64,000 bases of DNA from assembly GCA_003344405.1 (NCBI GenBank), contig NOWV01000061.1, forward strand, positions 186,001-250,000. Reading direction: 5' to 3'. Shown piece by piece: positions 1 through 10,515 of the stretch. The DNA comes from Trichoplax sp. H2. Taxonomy: Eukaryota; Placozoa; Uniplacotomia; Trichoplacea. Under the pieces are notes generated by a model. That model did not search any database, was not told the DNA's origin, and was given only the letters and a program-made list of their open reading frames with translations. A program made the position numbers and the translations under genes. Position 1 is the first letter of the stretch; each line of letters opens with the position of its first letter.

Positions 1-1516
1 ATATGCTATGTACTGTTAATATTATTCTATACAGAGTTTTAGTTCATAGCCGATTACCGTATTGTTTGATAAAATGTTAATATAAGCGTAGATCTAAAAT
101 TGTAATGCAATATATTAATACAAATAATATGAAACGCTCAAGTTCATTGTCAATTATATATATAATTATCATGCTCATCTCTTGGTAAGTCGATACAAGT
201 ATTTACGTACACCTAAAATTGTAACTATTGCAGTTGTTATAAAAGCGATTGTGTATGCTACTGATCTCAGCTCGTTGATATTTACGATCTTGAGCATTAA
301 TATTCGTGATTAAGTAATTATTGTTATTATCGTTCATTACTATAATATCTCGTTCTACAATTATAACCTTCACCAATTGATATTTATAGCTCTATAGTTA
401 TAACTGATTTAAACAATATAACCTTGATTGTACATATAATGCCCTGTAAATACCATTCCAAATTATGTGTCAGCTTCAGAAGAATCAGTCATCTCTTAAC
501 CTTGAAGTACCTTGTATTAGATCTAAGGTATAGCTAACGTAAGATGATGAAATGTATTAGGTGAGAGTTGCCTCCATTCGTAATAGATTAGATCTAGTAT
601 TCAAGCTGTCGTTCTGCACCCGCGTCTGTTTTTACAGTATTTACTACGCAGTAACTATAAAAGTAGCAAGGATAACCATACAGCTGGCAATAAAAAGTAC
701 CAATAGCTACTCTGTTGAAATCATGCTGTAAATTTATGGTTTCCAGAACTAGATTAACAACTCGCTGATACAGCTTTATTACCAAACTTAAACCTTAGCT
801 ATTAAATGCGTGAAAATACTAATGATCATGTTTACATATTATCTGCACATGCCCGTTTTAACTTCGTCATTTAGTTCTGATTAGTAAGGTAAAGAAGACT
901 TAAATTATATTTTAATATTTTCTGTTCTAGTGCTAACTACTTAATTTGATCTCTCTTAATTGCATGCTATGTAAGTGTGTAATGCATTGTTTTCATTCTT
1001 TCAACTAGTGTTGAAGGTTACATTACAAACATTCACAGATTCTGGTATTGTTTATTAATTATTTATGATGCTGATTTAATTACGTACAGTGCATTGACAG
1101 CATAGTGCTAAACTATATTACAGAACATTTCCACGATAATTTACAATCTACCATAAGTAAATTACAATCACAATGATTCGAACTGTAAGTAGATGATTTG
1201 CATTCCCTATTGTAACTATTCATTTCAGTATGTGTATATGTGTCACTGTCATAAAAAGTCGGTGATATATTAAAACACAGTACTGTATATCCAAATTAGA
1301 GGTTAACTAAATAAGGATAGGCTAACAGAATTATCCTAACATAGATATTTCTACTCTAATACAGTATATAACACAGTCATATACATAAAATAGTAAAATA
1401 ATTTATACTTCATGCCCCTTGAACGATGATTGAGGGTGGTACTTAGTTTAATCGACACATTAAATCATGAACTGATCTATTAATAAATAAGTGCCTTAAC
1501 CTATTCATCGTCCAAA
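1..1516. other. Non-coding stretch, nothing recognised
   Basis: AT-rich sequence with no long reading frame on either strand and no exon I could tie to a family. Part of the right end is likely the 3' untranslated region of the minus-strand transporter that stops at 1517. Confidence 0.4.
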
Positions 1517-4500
1517 TCATGCAAGTAACGGTTTTGATTCATTATCATCGTTATTATCATTCCCGGTAGGTTTATTTGATTCTTTATCTTCCGGTAAGGC
1601 CCTATCAAATATAGCAGATAATAAGTAAAGACTCGACAGAACGTTAACATGACCTTATTCTGTTACTTAATAGCTTGATGAAATTATAACCTGTTAATAT
1701 TGAAGAAGCCAGTACCTTCCCATAGAGTTAAAATAATTACTGCAACCGTCTAAAGTGAATAATCACAATTATAATGTTATAACTAATCTGTTATGAATAA
1801 ATAAATGTACGTATAACAATCTATCAAACTGTTATCCCACAATACAGTTGTGAATTATCTATAAACCAACAATAGCAATGCAAGATAGGTAATTTTAAAC
1901 CGAGTATTAGAATTGTAGATTATTAGCTATGTTTCGCATGACGTACTATAGAGTAGCTTACTAAATTTATCATAAGGCATATTTAATAGCCTATAACCAT
2001 GGACTACAGATGAAGATTTTGTGTTAAAAGTACAGATGACCATATACGGTACCTTAGTCACAACTGATGCTGATAGAAATAAAAATGTGACTCATATATT
2101 AAGTTATGGATATGATCATTACTGTAGCTAGTCGGAAAATGACATCTGCATAAAAACCGTAGCTGTTGCCATAACAAATTGTAAGTGATCACGGTAGCAT
2201 ACGCATATTAATAATAACCTGAACACCTACATACCGCAAGATAGGGTAGAACGCTAATTACTGTAGCCGTAGGCACTACAAAGAGTATGTAAGCAAGCAA
2301 TTTTTAGATGTTTTAGTAGTTCTTCCTAGAATCTTTCTACTAGTTACTAACGTTAAGCTAAAGTAGAGCGTAGTATATCTCTATATAAAAATCAATTAAA
2401 ATTCTAATTTTCTACAAATTTTAGAATTTTGTGATCGGTTATATCACAGTAATATTTTCATAACTTCTTACTGACATATACTTTTACCTGAGCTAAAAAG
2501 ATGAATCCAAGGATCTAAAATAACATTAAGTATAAGGCATTACAAAAATCACCTCAATAATTTCAAGATTTGTTATCCATACATCAATTAGGTTGAGAAA
2601 TTTTAAATTCGTAATTATTGTGATGCTCGCTACTTATCACTCTATTTTGCTTTACAATATTTGTATGATGACAAATATCTAGTTTTATAACGCTTTGTTA
2701 TCTAAAATTTGAAATTATGTCTTTATCATATCATAAGTTAATTTTAAAACTCTTACAGCTGCAAGCCAATCAAAGTCGACTCCGGCATTGGCCACAAAGA
2801 CACCTCCAACAAGAGGGCCAAGTATTTGCCTGCATATAGCAATAATTTTGCACTCACTTTACATCTTCAAATAACAATTCTTGATCTTTATTTTGCCATA
2901 TCAAAGTATTATTACGTAAAGGATGGCTTACCCTAATCCCAGAAATCCATTAAATATTCCTGACGTGACAGAATATGTAGCCAACTGTCCCTTGTCTTGG
3001 CAATAGCGACTATGATACCGGCAATTTTATATTAGTATAATCTCTGATAGTGTACCGTGATGAGTTTGCTACAATACTTATTAAATGTCTTTATCCTAAC
3101 CTGTTTGATACTGCTTCCAATATATCTGGAAAAGATGGAATAGCCGCTAATGAGAACGCTGCACCAAGACCTATACTTGCCAGAACAGATTGTGCTACGG
3201 TCCTAAATTAGCAAACAATGAGATATATAAGTATATCCTAACTGCCTTAAGGTAAATCATATTGTAAAATCTCGCAAATAAACATTACATCTTACATACA
3301 ATGGTAAATGTAAATATGGTGCTGGTCCTAAGAATTGTAGGGATATAGCCGCTCCCAAATAGCCAATTATCGTTAACATTCGATACCCCTTTCAAAAATA
3401 ATATTCGAGGAATATAATTTTTACAGTAACACAGTACATTAATACTTCTATATTCTTGCGATTTAGAACTCGGTAAAATATGGTAAGTATATTGCATACA
3501 GAGCCCATCTATGTACAAGATTATAGTATTCCGCGAATGTGGATGATATATGAGAGCACTTTATATTAAAATATCTAAAATTTACTATTCTATCACAAAT
3601 ATATCCGGCAAGAGGAGAAAATACTCCATAGGCACCAGCAAGTGACAGAAAAACCAAACCAATGTCGGTTTTCGATAGATGGAGCTATTTTAGAATATTA
3701 AGAATCGAGCAAACTTTAGTTGGTAAGTCGCAAATACGATTATAAGAAAATTTAAAAATGCACTATAATACCGGTTTTAAATGCAGCGTGAAGGTAGGAT
3801 CAGTAAATGTGATGGATGTGAGTAGTAAAGCTAATCCAAAACCTGTTATGAAGGATAAAACAATAGTAGTATTTTTTTCAGAGAAAATACCACACTAATA
3901 TCTATATAGATTGTAATAAAAAAGTAATAGCATAGACTTCAGTTTTCACATGGCTGTATGATAAATAACATCTTCTATTATACACACTTGCGTTTACGTG
4001 ATCACTCCTTTGTCTACAATATCGAATCTAGTGCTTATAATTATCTAATAGAATTCATTATAATTAAGCAACTATTAAAGCTTAATATACGTAGTGTTGC
4101 TTACATATTATTATAACACGAGGAATACGCATTACATCCAACATTAGCTTTCCTGGAGATGATTTACTATCAGCTAGGATAAAACCGATTGATTATACGC
4201 TTATATATGTACAAGATACCAACATAAATCTTAATAATTAAACTGCTATAACAGTTACAATTTTAGTTAAGCTACATAAAGAAATAACTTATCGAAAAAA
4301 CGAAACTTACAAGGTATCGCAGGCAACATGTACGCAACAATACAGCTAGCGGCTAACAGTATCGACGATAAAACTATAAAAGGCAATTTAAAACCTCCCG
4401 CCTACAATAATTTTAACGCGATAACATAGTTATGAAATATGTAGAAATAGTTAAATATTTCAAGCATTGTATCTCATGCTTTTCAAAATATATTAGCGTT

Positions 4501-6430
4501 CATAATAGATAGTTGCGTGCTACTACTTTACCGAATATAGTATACCCCCAACAGGTGGGCCAACCATAAACCCTATACTGGTAAAAATCTCTAAAACACC
4601 CTACATTAAGATTTAAAAAAGCGCTATCATATTATTTGATTTTTCATGAATTTGGGAAAGCATTGAGACCAGTGCGGCAGTCAATTCAAAATGTATCATT
4701 ACTAGATATTACTACTAAAAAGTATCAGAGTCTTGACCTCACCAATACTGTAGCTACGGAATCTTGACATATGACGGTGATATACGAAGCTGCAGCTGTT
4801 TGATACATAGCTGAGCCGAGTCCCTGTGTTCCTCTTAAAATTATACCAAATAGCAGAAACGATGTTCTATCGTATATATTTGCCAAAAATCTACAATATT
4901 AAGCAAAATAGTCGATTGATTTGAATCTATCAATGGCTGGGCAGATTAATTATGGTTCTCAAGGTAAATATGAAATTTACGATATTTGAATATCGAATTT
5001 TTAGATCGACAATGATAAACTTACCCTAAAAGGATGCTGCTACCGGCTTCTATGGTTAACCCAGCCCACAAGACATATCTAACTCCAACACGAGGTAACT
5101 ACAAATTGATAAATCAGTACCCTTTTATTAGCTATTCAATTGGTGCGTCCGTGATACCTTGAATTAGTATTGAGGCTGTTTATTGAGGTTAGCTCTATTT
5201 CATATCAATGTGAAGTAAACTTCATTCTGATTGAAATGCTACTGAACAGTTAGTAGTTATAACTTGAATAAACTCCTTTTGTCTAATTTGGTAGTACCTT
5301 TACGTACGTTTAGAATGTTCCCGAATTGTCTAAGCAAGGTACTTAACACTACGGTATGATAACAGTACTGTACATTTACACAAAATAATCACGAGATGGA
5401 CATGCTACTAGTCTATGCAATCCATTACTTACCAAAATGCCAACAATAGGTGAGAAGATGGCTTTCACAATAGAATACACCACGAATATTATCCCAAGTT
5501 GAACATGTGTTATTTGTCTTTTTTCAGCCTATTCCAAGATAGGATAATAATTATAATTGATTAATGAATGATAGGTTAATCCTAAACCTACATTGCACGG
5601 AGTATTGCATTTTAATCACATCGTAAACATTACAACGTACCTAGACGTTCAATACCTAGCGATATCAAATCAAAATGATAGCGGAATGGAAAATATCGTA
5701 TACGACTATACGCGTATAGCTTAATGTTTGGTACAGAATTTTAAAAAGGAATTAATTCATTCAGTTTGCATTGACACATATGTACTGTACGTGTCTAGAT
5801 CAGTGCATTGGCAAAAAAAACTGTCAGCTAGTCAAATTACTGGCATACAGGGTATTTACTTAGTAAATCGGATTCAAGCGAGAAAATGGAAGAGGTTAAA
5901 ATAACTCTATGCAATCTTTCTACTATATGCATTCATATAGCTTTGTATTCGTATCCATCCAGAATCGGTGTCTAGGTGAGAAACTGTCATATCGTTCGTT
6001 AATTACTGTACTGTACTGTACATGTTCACGTAGGAAATGGAATGAATACAAAGGAATGGAACGCAGCATTAATTAATTTATACACTAGTACGCAAAATTG
6101 TAGAAATAATACAGTATGATAAATATAGTAGATCGCATTGCATAAAGAAGCCTCCCGTAACGCATGAAAATGGAAGTGATATCACTACTAGCCACTCAAT
6201 GCTAAGACTGGCATTGTATCAAAAGAGTTTAAATAAATCATAAATAAAAGCAGATCGATACTACAGCATATGTAATTAATTATCCATGGCATTACCACAA
6301 TAGGGAAAAATGGAGCTATAATGGCGTAAGCACACGCAGATACAACATACAAGCAGCTAAAAATGACGATGATTGTTAGTCTAAAACGACGGGTGATATC
6401 AGGTAATTGAACTTCAGAAGAATCAGCCAT
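1517..6430 (-). CDS. SLC18B1: SLC18B1-like major facilitator transporter (multi-exon)
   Basis: Twelve-TM major facilitator of the vesicular amine (SLC18) branch; human SLC18B1 is a vesicular polyamine transporter, so polyamine or amine/H+ exchange in acidic vesicles is inferred. Exons in transcript order (plus coordinates): 6296-6430, 5433-5528, 5025-5098, 4743-4890, 4532-4600, 4311-4401, 4105-4173, 3772-3842, 3586-3684, 3300-3388, 3101-3202, 2932-3009, 2757-2829, a 27-nt exon 2488-2514 and a terminal exon ending at 1517. Phases agree through 2757. Seen: a start MADSSEVQLPDITRRF before TM1, the antiporter motif C (GFMVGPPVGG) in 4532-4600, a matching GQILGPLVGG in the C-terminal half, a loop FTDPTFTLHL typical of SLC18B1, and a tail ending KPLLA with a dileucine. 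Start chosen at the ATG at 6430. The junction from the 27-nt exon into the last exon (right edge about 1630-1660) is not resolved; an extra small exon may lie there. Confidence 0.88.
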
Positions 6431-6841
6431 CAATCTCGCTTACGATGAACCCAGCGTTGATATCTGTCCAATTATCTAACTTTATCTATAACATACAACA
6501 TGTATATCTATCTACAGTATGATAGTTTTATTCGACCGAAGAGAGTTGTTAGTTTCGTCTGAATCCAGAAATAGATGGATTAATATGATTAGGTAATACT
6601 AGACCTGACCGTAATACTGTACAGTACAGTATAGTAGAAGAAAAGTTGTAGTCAGCAAATTTTCATCAAACTGCGTACAGTACAGTACAGTAATCGTACT
6701 GTACGGTACGATACAGAGTACCACAGCAAATTCCTCCCGACAACAACTTTTTGCAGAGCTAGTGTGCAGAGGCACTAAGCTGGGAGTGACCAGAATCATT
6801 ATACAATTTGAGACAATTTCACTTCAAGTGACTAACTAAAC
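6431..6841. promoter_or_regulatory. Shared intergenic promoter region between divergent genes
   Basis: 411 bases separate the ATG of the minus-strand transporter (6430) from the ATG of the plus-strand dehydrogenase (6842), so both promoters must lie here. It contains a palindromic CAGTA/TACTG array (6611-6717). No clear TATA box or initiator was assigned. Confidence 0.55.
6611..6717. repeat. CAGTA/TACTG pentanucleotide inverted array
   Basis: Runs of CAGTA and its complement TACTG alternate, giving overlapping perfect palindromes such as ACTGTACAGT that can fold into hairpins. It lies in the divergent promoter about 125 bases upstream of the dehydrogenase ATG. Confidence 0.8.
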
Positions 6842-7621
6842 ATGGCTGAAGGCAAAAATGCAGTGATCACTGGGTCAACAAGTGGCATTGGTCTTGATAT
6901 TGCTCGTACGTTAGCAAAAAATGGAGCTAATATCGTTATTAATGGCTTTGGTGAAAAGCAAGTCATCGACAAAATTGTCGAAGAGCTGCAAGGTTATGGT
7001 GTTCAGGCCGCCCATCACCCTGCGAATATGTTGCGATCGAATGAAATTAAAGAGATGATCCAGTTTACTATTGAAACATTTGGATCGGTCGATATCTTGA
7101 TTAATAATGCTGGAATTCAGCATGTTTCACCAATTGAAGATTTCCCCGATCAAACATGGGAAAATATCATCGCTATCAATCTATCGGCTGCTTTCTACAC
7201 CATGAAAGAAGCTATGCCATCGATGAAGAAAAGTAACTGGGGGCGAATAATAAATATTGCTTCAGTTCATGGCTTGGTAGCCTCTGTCGGTAAAACTGGC
7301 TATTGTGCAGCCAAGCATGGACTTGTTGGTTTAACCAAAGTCGTTGCGCTAGAAACAGCTGAAGCAGAAATAACTTGTAATGCTATTTGCCCTGGCTTTG
7401 TTTTGACACCATTAATTGAACAACAAATTGAAAATATAGCCAAAAAGGAAAATATATCTATTACTGAAGCTCAACATCGACTTTTAGCTGACAAACAGCC
7501 TGCTAAGCAATTTGTTAAAACAAAAGATCTTGGTGAATTAGTCTTATTTTTGTGTAGTGATGCAGGAAGATTAATGACTGGTGCTTCTCTAACTATGGAT
7601 GGAGGTTGGACTGCTCAATAA
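6842..7621 (+). CDS. D-3-hydroxybutyrate dehydrogenase, bacterial-type SDR, intronless
   Basis: Classical short-chain dehydrogenase of 259 residues that interconverts D-3-hydroxybutyrate and acetoacetate with NAD(H), probably in the cytosol (no targeting signal seen). Seen: cofactor motif TGSTSGIG (10-17), NNAG (88-91), and the catalytic tetrad N113, S141, Y154, K158 in YCAAK. Residues matching the known substrate site of the Pseudomonas enzyme are all present, each shifted by one: Q93, H143, K151, Q195 and W256 in the terminal DGGW. Length equals the bacterial family (about 255-260) and differs from mitochondrial BDH1 (about 340) and BDH2/DHRS6 (about 245). It has no introns although neighbours have many. 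Base composition resembles its surroundings, so any transfer would be old. The upstream gene is divergent. Confidence 0.95.
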   Translation: MAEGKNAVITGSTSGIGLDIARTLAKNGANIVINGFGEKQVIDKIVEELQGYGVQAAHHPANMLRSNEIKEMIQFTIETFGSVDILINNAGIQHVSPIEDFPDQTWENIIAINLSAAFYTMKEAMPSMKKSNWGRIINIASVHGLVASVGKTGYCAAKHGLVGLTKVVALETAEAEITCNAICPGFVLTPLIEQQIENIAKKENISITEAQHRLLADKQPAKQFVKTKDLGELVLFLCSDAGRLMTGASLTMDGGWTAQ

Positions 7622-10515
7622 AATTGGAAGCTTTTATTGCGCTATAATTTCAATCAATAGTAACCAACTTTAAGCCATCTTTACTAACATGAAAGCAAAA
7701 ATTTTTATCATGATACTTTTAACCCTAGTATACTTAATAAAATCGATTGCCTTAATATGCAGTGCAAAGTTACTAAGAGTATCGCTGCGGATATCTGCCA
7801 AGTTCAATCCTTATTGAGTAGAGAGATTTTATAATATCATGTATCATAAGCCAATAGGAATAAGGAATAACTGGCATAACTTTGCTTGAAAAAGGCCGTC
7901 TGTGGTAACATGGAATCAAATTAGTAAATTTGATCCGGTATATCTGGGACAGCTACAGGTCTATTCTTATTACACTTACAGCATTTAGAAAACGCTTTTT
8001 CTTCGTCTATTCGTATACCTTTCTTATCTTGATATCGCTAAGGTTAATTACCATTAACTGTATAAAAACATTAATATTTTCTCTGTAATACTATAGAGAC
8101 ATTATATATTGAAAATAATGTAAAGTTAATTACTGCAATACTTGCTGCCTTGGATTTATGAATAACTACAACCTGATCATAATTGCTTAAAGCGCCAATA
8201 TAACATTAAAAGATTATCTCATTTGTAATCATTTTCTTTATTGCCATAAGAATAGAATCTTTTAAACTTAGATGGTATAATTATGGTGTAGATGATTATA
8301 ACGAATGAGTTCTAATTAAAGCATTGTAATCTCATTATATTATAGCAATTTTAGTGATTATCATTTAAGGAATCTGTTAGCATCGTGAGAATACGAGGAA
8401 CATGCCGACAAACATTTCTGGAGCAAAGTCAAATGCAATTACTTGTTAGGTTTAGCCATTACCACATATATAGCCATGATCATATATTCGTACAGCTAAT
8501 TGAGCTTTATCACCTTTTCGCGAAACGCTGATGTTTAGACAGATAGCTATCTTATTGTAAGCTTCATGCATTTCAATGAGTATAGACGTTGTAATTTAAT
8601 TGTCCTTCCAGTATTACGCTGGCTAATCAACAATTCCCACATTTCTTTACATTGCAACCTTATTTATCTTCATAACAAAGTTCGGCATCAATTTAACATA
8701 AATGTGGACTTACATTATAATTATAGTTATTGATCTTGACATAAAAGAGCTCTTTTCTGTAATGTACTCGTGCTAGGAAATCACTCTTTAATATCTTAAT
8801 TAAAACCTGTAAAGTAGCTATATAATGTCAGTTAACGCCGTATAGTCATAGTTTTCCATCTTTATTAAGGGTATCATATCAGCATTAGAAGTAAATTAAT
8901 ATTGAATGAACATCACTTAAATCACCATTACTAGCATTTATATAATCTGCTATAGCTGTTACTCATCTAGTTATGTGACTATAAAGCATTCAATACTGAA
9001 TCGTATAATAACATTCCTTATCAGTTTGCATATAATTTCTAACTTGCAATATACTGCACATACTGTATTCAATACGTGTATATGGCATGGCGTCATTATC
9101 CATCAATATTATAAGGTAATTTATCCGAAATTCAGTAAGAGATTCGACTAGTATATCACAGTAATGAGGTAAATTAAAAACTATTGACCGTAATGTTGTG
9201 GCTCTTCTCTGGATTTTATACATTCCCTTTGCATTAATGTTTGCCGACCGATAAGCCAGATATCCTTAAAAGTTGTACGTAGACGATAATAGAGTAAAAA
9301 TACGGAATACTCTAATTACTAATTGTCTATTGGTATACTTTTATATCCTGCATAAGATTTTAAATATTCATAACGATTTTCAGTTTGGTTATTTACAATA
9401 CAGTAATAATTAAATTAATGCGCATCAGGTGTGTAATATGTTACTATTTAGGACCTGCCTAACATCGAATAAAATTCCTTACCAATTTTAGCTAGTGTGC
9501 AACGGCTTTATTGAAGAGTTACAAAATGTCGAACAAACTTCTCGTAATTCTTAAATTGTCTGTAATATTTAATTTAATATGCAGCCATACGTATGTGTTT
9601 GTGAATGTGCATCACTTATGTATAATCTGTTACATTCATAGGTGCCACAGTGTATTATTTAAATGAACACATTTTGTACTAAATGAGGCTTTAATATATG
9701 GGATGTTAATTCGTATAACCGATATCTAATAAAGTGCTAAAAAATATTCTTTCTAGCTAGATAAAGTTAAATTTACATGACGTTCTGTGCTTATATATAC
9801 AAGTCGAATCCATGCTCGTGATACTTTCTTTGCATACAATGCGGTGCTTGTTAACAATTTATCTACTATCATATACACTACGCCAGCATAGATCATGATT
9901 ATAATGCATACAGAACCGTTACAATAACGTAATAAACTAGAACCGTGTTAGATCACAATCTATTACATATATGTATATGTGTGTTAGCGCGTTGGGTTCA
10001 GAATCCTTTCTCTGTGTAGCAGCATATATATCTCTCTCTACCTTGTAACTGACTGACTTAGGGTAATAAAGTTCTCTTCTCTGAAACAGTTATTTCTCTC
10101 TCTCGTCTACAGTCTATAAGTACAAAGGCATATTAATATAACTGTAATCTATCGAATTAATACATTCCTATCAGTACGTGTTATGTATGATAAACAGGTA
10201 ATGTTTAGGAATTACGTTCACTAGTAATTTACTAATACGTATGTAATATATGTATAACATATATATCACTTGCGGGAAGGCAACCCAGAATAAAAAAGTG
10301 GACTCCACGCTTCAGGCTACTTTGCAGTATCTAACCTAGTATTACGTGGTTGGCCTAGTAGCGCCCGAGAGAACATAACGGTACGGCTGTCCAATATCGT
10401 TTTATACTTAGAAGTTTTACGTTTTACTGACTCTCATATCAGATATCATGCGCACAATAAATTACTTGTATTGTGTATGAATAAAATACAATTAGGTGAG
10501 GAAGTAAAAATGTAA
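7622..10515. other. Intergenic stretch, no gene recognised
   Basis: AT-rich, with only short frames lacking exon-like features. A short CT/CTCTCT-rich patch lies near 10030-10105. I recognise no gene; small hidden exons cannot be excluded. Confidence 0.4.
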
